From contig NOWV01000014.1 of NCBI GenBank assembly GCA_003344405.1, forward strand, positions 620,001 to 684,000: a stretch of 64,000 bases of DNA. The letters run 5' to 3'. How positions within the stretch are numbered: position 1 is the first letter of the stretch; each line of letters starts with the position of its first letter. The notes under the pieces were generated by a model. That model searched no databases and was not told the DNA's origin. It saw only the letters and a list, made by a program, of their open reading frames with translations. Shown here in pieces: positions 26,801 to 39,300 of the stretch. Origin of the DNA: Trichoplax sp. H2 (lineage: Eukaryota; Placozoa; Uniplacotomia; Trichoplacea). A program made the position numbers and the translations under genes.

Positions 26801-29800
26801 TAAGCAGGATNNNNNNNNNNNNNNNNNNNNTGATACTCCTCATAATCAGCTATAAAAAGTTAGCCAACTATTCTAATTTACTATCGTTTGAGAATAAAGA
26901 ATAATATTACTGTATGCATATAGTCTCCTACTTGTCTGCCAATATAATGATGACAATACAAAATGCCTAAGAATAATTAATTGAATACGATCTAAAATGG
27001 TAAAAATCCACTGGAAGATCATGGCTATCGGGTATTTTCTTTATCCTTTGCTTGTCATCATAATATAATACTGCAGCTGACTGCAATCAAAACAAGAAAT
27101 AAGGACACCATCTTGTATGGTTCTTGATGAAATAGTTTTACCCGGAAGTAGAATTTCATTCGATTAGTTACATGGATAGAAAAATAAGTCCATGAAAACT
27201 AGCGAAGCTTCAACATTTTTAGTGCTAAAGAAGGAAAGGATTATATATATGAAATTGAACATGCTACTATCCAGTTGTAAATCGATTTACGTTGGCTATT
27301 TCAGTCCATTACTACATAAGTAGGCTGTAGAAACTAGATAACTTGGCCTTTTAAACTGCTAAAAAGGAGTGAATAAAGGGCAATATTGAAATTTTATTAC
27401 TATATACAGGTGTATAGACTACGATACTTGACCTTTTACTACTAAAGAGCTAAAAAGAAGGTTGAATAAAGGATAATATGTGAAATGGAACGTACACGTA
27501 TAACTAGACATCTGTATATCATTCTAAACTGGCCCATTTCGATCAATAGCTGTAAAAATTACCACTATTTTAAATCCTTCCATCATTTGCTATATTATTC
27601 ATCCATTAAATTAGAGGTTTGGATAAAATAGCTATTTCTTTGAATACTAATCAATGAGCTTTATGGAAATGAGCCAAGAAATGCACATCAATTGTATTTT
27701 AAGCAGGATGTAAGTTCGTCTATAAATTTAATAGGACCTTCTCAGGTTATTTTAAGTTAAGAAGAAATAATCGAATGCATTTTTCACCATTTGAAATACT
27801 TGAAAAACAAGCGTACAGCAATTCCGTTGCTCTATTCTATAAGGTAGTAGTAACTCATTGAATAGGATCTATTTCAAACATTAAAAGATCGCTTGTTGCT
27901 TGGACGAAGATGAATTCTTTCTTTCCAAGTGAATAGAATATGTTAATAGAAGAAAAATATAGCGCTTTGTTGAGCATTTTCAATTTTGTTTCACCAAAAT
28001 TAGCTGTAATTAGGAGAGTGTAAAGGTACTGTATTCTTGCCTACTCAAATGGCTTCAATTTTAAATAAGAGATTAAAATCAATTGGGTTACAAGCCGCAA
28101 ACTGGAATATCAAGGAGTATCGGTATATTTTTGATGTAACACACCAACAAAGAATTGATGTAAGTTCTACAATTTCTACCTGGGTCAGGCAATTCCATCA
28201 TTTTTGGACTCTATTTTAACTGTATCTCTTATTCAACATTCTTTCCAACTTATCTAACTTAGTTAACGATGGAATTTTACCTATCCTATCCTTCATAAAA
28301 CAAGGAATGTGGAATTTCATTCTTAGATAGGGATTTAGCGTGCCCTCCCATCCTTCATCTTTCCCATCACAGAATCAGGAAATGCCAATCGATTACATTT
28401 GATATTGCAATAACTTGACTAGATTGAATATCATTTTTGTTAATGAGTAAATTCCACTTATACTATCACATGAAGTTTATCTACTGCACTTATCGCTACA
28501 ATTGACAGCGTCAGTAGTAAAATGAATAATTAAAATCATTGATAAATTACTTCGCTAACTTGATAATCTGCGCGTACAAGTATAGGGTGGAAAAATCCAC
28601 TTCCAAAGCGGTTCATAGGCAAAAACCATATTGGGAATTTTGCCCACTGCTGTGTTTTCACAGCCCGTAACGGTATATCGTTATCTATTGGAGGGTTCAA
28701 AAGCCATTGCTATGAATAGACTATCGGTAAAAATAAAATGAAAGTTATCGCTATCTTATCGTTATTTGTCCAATAAATTTGATACCTCCAGCTAGATAGC
28801 GTTAACGGATTAATAGTCTCATATTCCCATGATTTTCTAATAGACAAATTAACTTTTACGGTACTAAAAAAATAAAGTTGTTAAATGGCCATCTTTGGTG
28901 TTGATAACTGATGGAGATATTTTCTCAATTTGTTACTGTAGTGTATGTAATATCAACGAGTAAAACTAACAAAAACAACAACAAGCTAGCAATGAGGGAG
29001 AAAAATATAGCAACATAGACTAGTCCCATGTTGTAATTCGACTGCAAAAGCAGCCCATGAGTAGAATAAATAATATAGCTAGAATAATTATTCATTCTAT
29101 TTACTATGGCTGTCTGGCGTGGAGTAATTGAAAATGGAATTCCAATCATGACTAAAAATAGGATTGGATCTTTATTATCTATCACTTTTTCGTTTGGAAA
29201 TAGTAGCAAAGTAATTCATACTATTTTTATTGCAAGTATCAACAAGATCGAACACAATAGACTTTTAAAGCTATCCTTAGCTTTGAAATTGTATTATCCT
29301 CCTACTCTAGTTGTAGAACATCTTTATAGGTGATAAAATTTAAGATTGAACAAGATTCAAAGTCTAACATGTCTGCCATAGTCAACACATATTACTTTAA
29401 TTCTTTTGAGATAAACGACTAGAATGGAGTGCAGGAGAAACTTCGATCCTCGTTGTTTGCGTTTGAGTTGAATGGATAATAACGATGATGAGAAATTTCA
29501 ACATTACGGTAATCCTTTTTTTAATAACATCACGTCCTTATATTACACTTATTGACAAGATGAGATAGGATAAGGCGCAAATTTCTATATCGACAGTATT
29601 TGAATCCATTTAACTTTAATAACTAAAACCAAGTTTAAAACTATGAAAGAAAATTATTGAGGATGGCATTTAACTTTGAAAAAAAGTCTGATTGTACACA
29701 TTATCGACTTATGCTTTGGAATAAAAATGATGGTTATGTTTATGGGAGTGAATGTGAATTATTAGTAGACTGATGAGGATTGATTTTAATTTGCTATTCC

Positions 29801-30230
29801 CGTTATCAACGAATCCAACTCAAATAGAAATAGTAAAATCAATACTTTAATCTCTAACTTGACTACTAGTTGTTACTTTAATTTGGTTCTTGACTTGTCT
29901 AATCATAACACAGTTGGAAAAAAAAAAATTTCATGTATCGAATTTTATCTGGCTTTCGTTGTATCAAGGAAACAAGAAGTTAAATTATAATTGATGGTAA
30001 TTTCCCTTCCGGGCATTCCATATGGATTAATAATGACCGAAGCTGAACTATTGACTATCGCATAGTGTAGACGTACAGGGGTGTATTTTTGTTGGCAAAG
30101 ACTTACCATTATATTGAACTTGCGATGAAATGGGTTGATTTTTGCCATCTTTCAAGGCACACATTGGAATTTGTCCATAGGCCATGGAGATGATGAAGAA
30201 AGTGAAAATCAAGTGAAGTAAAGGCGACAT
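14890..30230 (-). CDS. Transmembrane semaphorin-like receptor/ligand with a long cytoplasmic tail
   Basis: Eleven exons: 30230-30107, 21417-21324, 21159-21111, 20977-20918, 20547-20443, 19360-19273, 19060-18947, 18647-18559, 18313-18281, 18174-18063 and 17750-14890. They join in frame to 1242 aa. Residues 1-20 are a signal peptide (MSPLLHLIFTFFIISMAYGQ). The Sema domain fills about 40-510, with LIVGAK, CENFVRVLL, LLVCGTNAYQPIC, NRWLN and FFFFRE-type landmarks. A PSI module follows (C512 to about C561, with CEDCLGIKDPYCGW), then two fibronectin-III-like domains (about 565-750), a membrane helix at about 775-799 and a 443-residue cytoplasmic tail. No Ig domain and no plexin GAP domain are present. 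Semaphorins signal through plexins in cell guidance and adhesion; the tail suggests reverse signalling and ends in P-T-F-I, a class I PDZ ligand. Assignment of the signal-peptide exon across an 8.7-kb intron rests on matching phase (1/1) and is less certain than the rest. Confidence 0.88.
21454..21677. repeat. 67-bp degenerate tandem repeat in semaphorin intron 1
   Basis: Four copies of a unit starting GTTAGA(A/T)TAA begin at 21454, 21522, 21589 and 21656 (spacing 68, 67, 67). The copies have diverged by many substitutions, so the duplication is old. It sits just upstream of semaphorin exon 2. Confidence 0.75.
23050..23560. repeat. About 105-bp degenerate tandem repeat in semaphorin intron 1
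   Basis: Related blocks containing a GGAATCGTATTCAACAT-like segment (near 23225, 23330, 23437, 23517) and an AAGACTGAAA-like segment (near 23152, 23281, 23384) recur every 80-130 bases. The similarity is clear by eye but gapped. Confidence 0.65.
24600..26160. other. Semaphorin intron 1, no feature seen except a short duplication
   Basis: AT-rich intron sequence. The only structure noted is a 28-bp direct duplication (ATTCATTTCCTT(C/T)GCTGTC and following bases) at 25107 and 25135. Confidence 0.5.
26170..27710. repeat. Near-identical copies flanking the second scaffold gap, differing by a 237-bp indel
   Basis: Copy one (26170-26810) and copy two (26831-27710) match almost base for base. Copy two has an extra block of about 237 bases (27171-27408) after CGATTAGTTA. 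That block resembles the sequence following it (both contain an ACTTG(A/G)CCTTTTA..CTAAAAAG segment), so it is itself an old tandem duplicate. Two alleles laid end to end, one with a deletion, is the simplest reading. Confidence 0.85.
26811..26830. other. Scaffold gap of 20 N
   Basis: Placeholder gap inside semaphorin intron 1, flanked by the same sequence on both sides. Confidence 0.95.
28925..29275 (-). pseudogene. Possible remnant of a multipass membrane protein
   Basis: On the minus strand a frame rich in Leu, Ile, Val and Phe runs from about 29275 to 28925, broken by one in-frame TGA near 29220. It would give hydrophobic stretches such as SLLCSILLILAIKIV, PILFLVMIGIPFSI and YVAIFFSLIASLLLFLLVLL, separated by short polar loops. 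I cannot assign it to a family. It lies in semaphorin intron 1 on the same strand. AT-rich DNA often produces hydrophobic frames by chance, so this may be nothing. Confidence 0.15.
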
Positions 30231-31300
30231 TTAGAAATCGCTGGAAAAGGAGGTGTAATAATAATAGAAAAAAATGGTGGTAAAGCGACGACAACACACG
30301 GCGACGACGCTCTCGTTAAGGCTAATTAATTCTTCTTTGAAATATACGTAGCGAATAGAGTTGAAATTGTCTTGACGTTAATTTTCACCATCGATAGAAA
30401 GAAATAAGAGTAGAAAAGCCAATGATTTAGATCATAACCATCATTGAATGGCAAAATGCTTACTACAAGAGTTAATTTGTTTGGTTGTTTTTTGTAGCCA
30501 CTACCACTACGTACCAAGTCAGTTGAGAAATGAAGTCAGAGTGTTTTGACTAGTGATGTAAAGTGATAAAGAGTCGTCAACAGCAAATCATAGGGCACAG
30601 CACTCAATCAACGCCGTTAACCGCTATCGATTATTCTTGCCGAGAGTAAGATCAAAGTACAAGACACGAGTGGAATGAAGTAGAAAGAGTATTAAATTTG
30701 AACAGTGATCGTCGACGTAATTCGATTAGAGATGGGGAAAAAAAGAACTTGAACATAAAAGAGAACAAGGCCCGTCAATGAAGCCAACAATAGGAGGAGC
30801 CATTACTCACCGATGACAATGGATGATTGAAAACAATTTTGCTATGAGCATATTTGAAAGCTTGCAGTTTGATGATCAAGGTCGCTTGGAGCCTTTGATT
30901 CAATACCGTAACGATGATAGATAGTATTGTCTTGATGATGTTTTAATCGATCAATAGTATTATCGCGATAACGATTGGTTGAAATTATCTCGAACGTATT
31001 GAATAGATGATAATGTTATCTATTCTTATCTAGGCATAGTACAGGTACCGTTAACATTGATTATCATTTCAATACAATCTTAACAACGCATTAGGCTATT
31101 TGTTAGTTGTAGCCCATCGACCAATCAGCGTTGATGGGGCTGTCCAACATCGCCGATGATTAGTTGGAATAATTTCCTTTTGTCGGTGCTTGATCATGTC
31201 AATGGAATGGGGGAGGGTGGCGTCCTTTCTGCTTTTTGCTAAGGCTTTCTAATATAGTGGTAGTACCGGCAGTCAGTTACTACTGTCTGAACACGCAAGG
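30231..31300. promoter_or_regulatory. Upstream region of the semaphorin gene
   Basis: Non-coding sequence directly 5' of the signal-peptide exon (minus-strand sense). It presumably includes the 5' UTR and promoter. I see no decisive core-promoter element. Confidence 0.3.
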
Positions 31301-34300
31301 CCATGGATGGATGCCGTCGCCAGGAAAGAAAGATAAACAGTATTTTGATTGGATGTAATACACTATTTACAGTATAGACAAGGACGTTATGTTTGCTACT
31401 ACTGTACTGTATAGTCTACTACAGTAGTAGTTTTATTCCCGGTGGGACATTTCAATGAACCAGAATAAAATAAAATAAAACTACTGTATTAGGTAGTGGC
31501 AATGATTCTGTTATTATTTTTTTTCCTAAAATCCCTGCTGACGAGCAGCACCATTTCCTCATTTTCGAAAGTACAATCGAACAGCTGGATAAATTGTAGG
31601 TCTGCCTTAGCGTAGTAAGCTGAATTTGAAAAAGGTTTAGTGAATGTGGTTAACACGTTGTCGCTAATACTTTATACTTTTACACTTTGACTATAGTACT
31701 GGTGTCGGCTGTACAGTATAGTTTCATTTAATGCAGTAGCCTTGTAGGCTTCTGTATAGTGTACATACGTTGCAGCTAAGCAGTAGTCTACCAAGGCCTC
31801 TCTGACCCTTTAACCAAGATACAAACACTTAATTAATATGACTCTGCTGTCTGCACTTTGCTCTGCATGATTCGAAACAGACATGAGCTACTCAATCTTG
31901 CAAAAGATTGAAGAGTCCATGGGACAGGCGGCAGAACTGTTCCGAATCTCCTTTATTATTATTAAAATCCAACTTTAACTAGCCAATTCTAGTGTACTGT
32001 AGAGTACAGTATACAGTAGTAGCGCACTTGTATCATACAAGTTGTATTTACCGTATGGCCTCAAGCAACGCCTTGCCAAATTGGTATGTTGCAAAAGTCT
32101 TCAATTTTCATCATCATGGCAGTTATATAAACTTTTCGAAAATACTCGACTACTAATTACTCTCCCCTTGTCCTGTGGGCGTTAAATGGCATGATCGAAA
32201 TGGTTAGGCAGCGGGACAATTTCATGTTAAGTAGTGGGCGCTAAATTGTTAACGCCATCACAGTAAAAGAAAACATGTCCGTACCATATTGCATTGAACC
32301 CAAATATTACTTTCTACAATACGGCACTAATGGACTGCCAGCGCTGATCCTTTTTCTATCGATCTGATAGGCTGGGCTTGCTGAAATTATTGAAATCAAT
32401 TCTATTTCCCCTGTTGACACTGACAATATTTATCAAATTCCAACCATGACTACCGTGATGAACATCCCACGGCCATTGTCCTAGTGCTATTTGCATGTTG
32501 AACTACAATCGATTTTATCTAACGTTGTCAAGGCATGACAAGTCGATGGATGCCACTGCAATTTTCGATCTAAATTTTACACTAACAAAGCCATGATTGA
32601 CTTTTAATATTTCCCAAATGATGGTATCATCGTATCTGCAAGTATTGAATCCGTTGTTATTCTACTTGTAATTCACGTCGAATTTTATCTTTTGATGGAT
32701 GTTGCATCTTTTTATCTGATAAAGAGAGTTATGTTAGAAATTTAATTAAGGATAAACTTTAAAGCATGCAATCAACTATCTACAGTACTTCATTATAATC
32801 AATTTTGATTTTATTCATGAGTAATAGCCATCACATCATGATATAAGTATACTGCATGTTAAAATTTAATTTAATTTATCAAGATTGCCAACCTGTGTCA
32901 TCTAATGTGTTGACAATTAATTTCTTTGTTTATTTCTATCCACCAATTGAATGAGTGTAAGATAGATAGGCTTTAAAAAACATAAAAGTGATGCGCGTGT
33001 AGGCCACACACCTCAATACAATTAATTCTATTTTAGCAATTTGAATCATTGATTAGAGATGATTAAGGATTAATGAATCATCTACCCTGACTCATTTTAT
33101 TCAAGAAATTGCTGGAATTATCACCTCCTCATATCGCATTATAGGATACGGTATACTGTAGGTTAAATCAGCATAAGTCTAAAAATGCTCTCTACCGGTA
33201 CAAAATTTTCCATCATACTTGCCTGCAGGCCACAATTGCAAACGATTACTGTAGTTGGTTACCAACTATTTCCTCCTACTAGTAATAAAAACAATTTTGA
33301 AATCGACTTTACTGTACAGTGTACAGCGTAGTGAACGCCCATTGTAACGTAGTAGGAGTGCATAAACGCTATGTACTCATAACAGGAGTTGCTCTTATAC
33401 TCTTATTATGTTATTATGGTAATTTACTCTCAACCAGCTAATTCACATTCGTCTTCATCGATACAAATGGATTTTCAAAATCTATCCAACATCGAAAATG
33501 TCTTAATTTTATACAAATGGAAGAATAATTCAGTTGAGCAATTGCTTTATTTTCAGTCTAAAAATCCCCGCTGAACCTCCAATGTGATGAACGGGAAATC
33601 GACATCCATGCAAAATAGCAATCGCTGCTTTAGCTAGCACTGTAAAGCGATCTATAAACGGATTAATACAAAGAACTAATGTTTATGACGTTAACTTTTA
33701 TCTACTTAGCAGATTCTACTACTGTATATACGCAGTAGTTGGTAACCGTTAATTAATTAATTGATTACGCTTGTATTATGATTTGAAACGGATGTTATAA
33801 AAACATTTTATTTACTCCTACATTCGCTATAATAATAATAATTATAAGTACAGTAATGCATTATGCTCAGCTGCACACCAGGGAGTTGGCTAATGCTAAT
33901 CCAATGCTGTATTCAATACTATACTGTACTTGTCCTTTATGCTGATTAGATAACGTTTCTACAGGTAGCCGCATAATATGTGTCCTAGAGTATAGTAATA
34001 CTGCCAATTAGGCGGCCAATACATCTATTAATGGGCATTTTAATTAATTAATTTAATAGTCAGAGAATCTGGTTGGTGTTGGATATGTTTAGCAAATTGC
34101 TATCATAAATGTAGCAGTTATTGTGGTAATGATTCTCTAAACTTAGCGATGACGGTGATAAAACAGAAATTTTCAACTGTTAGATTGAATTTAGAGCTAA
34201 AATTTTAGCCTTTGGATTAATCATTTCATACAAAATGGATTCATTTCTTGTCTGGTTCAATATGCACCCTTGAATAAAATTTTTTAAGAAAATAATTCTA

Positions 34301-36394
34301 CTAGCTAGCGCTGCTAATCTAGCAACGAGCTGCCACTAACCTTGTCGATGAGTGCGGAATGGCTATCTAAAGTACAATTACCAACACTATAAATGTTGTA
34401 TAAAGGCTTTTAGATGATTTCTGCCTCCAATTACAGTATACAGTATATGAATTGCAATGCAATCGTATCACATATACAGTAAGTAACGGCGGTAGAGCTA
34501 TTATTGTGTAATATGCCTCTAGACGATCCCGATGAAATGAGTTCTGACTCCACCATATACGAAATCTTATCGTACAAGTCTGGTAGACCTTTTAATAGGT
34601 GGTATTACTACCGGACAAATTCCGAGGTACTACGAAGATTCTGTTGCTTAATAAATATCGGCCGCTCAGTTATGAATATTTTCAATATTTATGGATATGA
34701 ATAGGTATCTTTTAATAGCTATCAGTTTAGCTATATAACTCACACTCAGCACTAATAACTTGCTTGTGCGATAGGAAAATTACATTGGAAATCGAAGATT
34801 CACCTCTATTAGGAATTGAATACAGTTGAACAATATGTATTTCAATAATTTTCGAAGCACTCTACGCTTACTAAGTACAGTAGAGTATGAATGAGTTGCA
34901 GCAGTAGTTTTGCCGTTAATGTTGGATATTTTGGCCTTACAGAGCTTATCCAAATACAATCACAACTAACATTGACTTGTAGAGGAAATCTATGGATTAA
35001 ATTATAAAAACTTTATTAGATGTTGTACAGAACTGATCACTTACAATACTACATTCATATCCATCCAATTTATTTTGGATTTGTTATCTATCAGTAGCTC
35101 CTTGCTCTGTAAAAGTATAAATACAAGAACGATTTAAAGGCTGAGGACATCGACGTTAAGATATGGAATTACCTATTCCGTATACAAAACGTATCATATA
35201 AAATACAGATGAGTCCCGCTAAACTTAGAACTACTTATCACTTGCAGTGCTCGAAACGGCGACTTGGTTCAGGAAGACAATACAGTTATACTATCTGAAT
35301 TAACTTACGTCACGGCTATTTCAACCTTCGTGCCTATTTTAAGCTATATGAATTATTATCAAACCATTGAAATCACTCATGACGACGGATATTTCCTGAC
35401 CGTAATACGGTTGTGACATCTTGCACATAAATCTTAGGCTCTTATTATCCTAATGTAAACTAAAAGGTTATCAAATATGCTGTATATCTACGATACATGT
35501 GTGTATTGACCATTTGGTTAACATGCCAAAATTATAACTATTAACATGAAACAGTAAATAAAATAGGCATAAACGATCTCATTTTCCTATCGATGGATTA
35601 ATATTAACCTGTAGATATAATAAGCATAATGATATTGAATAATTACGAAATAATTTACAAAATATAATCGTCGTAAAAAAGCGAAACTGACGCTCCAATG
35701 TCTCTCGCATATCATAGAGAAATAATTTCAAAGTAAAGGTCCCTTGTTGTTACTTTTTTGCATCACCTACGGTAGAAAAATTCAAGCGGAAATCACATTC
35801 TCAGTAAAATCTTGTTTAACGATGTTTTTTTCAAAATCAACAAATTTAACATTCAAAAAGAGATTGAAGATCATTGAGTTGATAGAGAAAATTAGTCACA
35901 AGAGCGCATTTTAAACTTTCTGAGTAGATTAATGATGAAACAGATACTTCACAGTGGGTAAATTTACACCCACATTTATTACAATAATTAACTTTACGCC
36001 GTCGTTAAAGAAAAGTAAAATGAGTTACTGGATTATATATAAGGTAAACCATAACTAAATATAGCATTTCACGCCGTTATCAGACAAAATCTACTGAACA
36101 AATTTGACTAAATACCTTACTGACTGAAGTAGCTTATGAAACTACGGAATAGTATAGAGCGTCAGATACTGTACGTCAACGAAAATGTAATGATCATATT
36201 ACGAAACGTTTGTAGTAAGACAGTAAACGTGTATATCAATCCTGCTTTAACCCGATTGAATCTTTACATAAATGGAAGATGCAATTCGTATCAATTTGTA
36301 TTCAAATATGCACACATACATATAGTATAATATTAAGTTGTACTATTGCTATATACGCTTATGTAACGATGCATGAGTGATTGTTAAAATACGC
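31301..36394. other. Intergenic, no supported gene
   Basis: About 5 kb between the semaphorin 5' end and the PPIG-like 3' end. ACTGTA/TACAGT palindromic words are frequent from 31397 to 34450 (for example 31993-32020 and 33308-33328). The short frames at 33389-33574, 34504-34704 and 36136-36330 lack homology, splice context or composition that would support them. The left part may hold distal control sequence and the right part the 3' UTR or a last exon of the PPIG-like gene. Confidence 0.5.
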
Positions 36395-39300
36395 TTACAC
36401 GTAGAACATCAAGTACACAACTAATACCCGCATACCTTCTGAAGACTTTGAGCCACTGCCGTCACTACTACTTCCGCTGCTGCTACTATAAGACCTGCGG
36501 CCCCGTTGAGGACTTAAGGATGGCTTCGCTGAGCTATTACTTGGACTTTTTTGATCTTTTCCATCATGTCTATTACTTCCGTTGTCGCTACTGCTACTAC
36601 TGCTAGAAGAACTACTGGAGCTACGCCTACATCTAGAGAAACGTCCACGGTATTCGCGTGATTCATTCTTACCATCTTTTCTTCGATCTTCCGCTTTGTA
36701 ACGGTCAGGCGAATCGCGACGCACGGGTGATTTTTCCTTTTTATCACTGTAACTGCGCTCTGAAGAACTCTTTGATCTATGATGTGAAGAGGAACTAGTT
36801 GATCGCTGTCTAGATTTGTAGGGTGATCGTCTAACAGGAGAACGAGCAGATCGCTCAGTTCGTTGGCTTTCTGGATTTCTTCGTGGCGATTGAGACTTGG
36901 AATTAGAACGGGCTGCTCTATCGTATGAGCGTCTGCGGCGACCATTAGATCTTGATCGAGATCTCATCGATCGCTTTCTGTCAGGCGATCTTGAACGGCT
37001 TCGCATTCTTCTATATCTTTCATTTGATCGACTTCCAGATCGAGATCTACGATAATCTCTACTCCGTCGTGGTGACCTAGAACGGTCCCTCCTTGAACTG
37101 AATCTTTCAGGTGAACGACTTCTATCCCTATATCTAGATCCTCCTTGGCGTCTTGGTGATCTAGAACGGCTTCTAATGTCAGTTCTTTCATATCGTAAAT
37201 CCATCGCATTTTGTCCAGAAGAAAACTCCCTAGGCGGTGTTCGATAACGCTACAAATACGTATATACGAATTTGCCCAGAATATAGAGAATAATGGGGTT
37301 TAGCAATTTAATCCAATGGTATCAATGCATTATAGTAGTTTACATATAATTTATAAAGATGAATCTTCGAATAAATATTTACTAGATTTACAAATCGAAT
37401 CTACTAAGAAAAAAAATTTACTGATAGCTTACCATGTTACCTCGACCTCTAAGTCTTCTGCCTGTGGAAGATATCTTTAAATATAGAATAATTACTCCAT
37501 AAGAGTAAATATAATTGAAGCACTTCACGTACTTATTAGTAAAATGACTTACCCTTTCTCCACCTTGGTGTAACGGTGGCGACGTACGCCTAGCTATGCC
37601 TAGTTTAGCTCTTTTCTCTCGTACTGGTGAAGGTGTGCGACTGTGTCTCATCAAGAAGGAACTAGTTGGTACATCTGGAATATCCTGAGTCTGACTTTCA
37701 GGAGCGGTCAATTTTTGCTTTCTAAATGATGTTTAAAGCATGATAAAATAAGTGCTCTATTAATGTAGCAGTAAGTTTAAATACTTGATGCAAGGTTGAT
37801 TATGTTTAGCAAACGACTATAGCCCTGATTAGGCACTTACTAATAAATTACAGATTTATTTTAATCGATAGTGTTATAATTTCGGACCAACCAGATCAGC
37901 TTTCAAATAGTTTCTACCTTTTTTCTTTTTTCTTTGCTTTCTTCATCTTTTTTAACTTTTTTTTCATTTTTCTTTTCTCTTTTCTTTTCTTTTTCTTTTC
38001 CAATCTTTTCAAACGCTTCTTTTCTTTTCTCTGTTCCTTTTTAGATTTCTCCCTTTTTGCTTCGCTATCAGTTGACTCACTACCTGAGCTTTCGCCAGAA
38101 CTAGAACTATCAGAACTTGAACCAGATGTGCTAGAACCGCTTTCTGATTCCCTAACTTCTTTTTGCTTTGCTGCATGTAAGTATAAATATTAACGTAATA
38201 AAGAAATAATGAAAGTGTGTTAATTTTGAACAATGTGTAATCGTCTGGCGCCAATGCTACAAAAAACAAAGTATTTACATTTACTAATCCGTATATAATA
38301 TAGCATCAGCATAGCAGTAACTCAAAATTGCATATTATAAATATATTTTATTAATAAAAATTAGATGATGGTTACCTTTTTTAAGTAATACTAATTCGCC
38401 ACAATTCACAATTCGGACATCTGCGTGTGATCTATGGTTAGAATCAACTCGCTGATTTTCAATCTGTGTAACGATATCTTGACCTCTAATAACTCGTCCA
38501 AATACAACATGGATTCTGTAATGAAGTTTAAAAATGTTGCTTCGATATCAAATATCTGAATAGCAGCTTTATGCTTAAATGTAAACAAGCCAATGTTCAA
38601 TATAGGAATCACAAGGTCATTCTATCGATTGCAAACTTAATGCAAAAATATATCTAACCCGTCGAGATGTGGAGCCGGATTTGTTGTTCTGTTAAGTAAA
38701 TGTAGGCCAAAATGAATTAAAAATAAGTGGTTATGTTACATAATACAACGGAAATTCATTTAATATCTAACTCCTGCCAGATAAAATTTGGCAGTCAAAT
38801 CCATTGCAATACTCAATGTAATGATAATTACACAAAGAATTGAGAGCCATTGGTATTTTTTCCGCGATTGGCCATAGATAGTAGAAAGGAATCCTCATGC
38901 TTTAAAGTTAAATTTTCATCTATTTATTATGAATATAGTTGACAATAATTAATGACGACCTCTCTCATGGGTAGGGCTAAATCAAAGCCATCTCGATTTT
39001 CTTACCATTAAAAGTTCCTCCATATATTGATTCACCACCAGTGCCATCACCTGTTGGTAATGCAAACATCAAATGTATGAGTAGGTGTCACAATAAATTG
39101 CTAATAAGCAATAATTTGGTTGGTATCTGCTTTTCGAACCTAAAATTTGTTTTATAATGAATTAAATTAATCTAAGAGTACAGTATATACAGTAGGCAAA
39201 GACAATGTGACATGATTAATACCTATACGAAAGTATAACTCCTATTTTGGTCTAATTGGGGGTTTATGCATATGGAAGTAACGTATAGGGTTACTTTCAT

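Noticed and set aside
36514-37209. Frames of 143 and 81 codons overlapping the PPIG-like RS exon
   Set aside because: They are alternative registers of the Arg-Ser repeat coding sequence.
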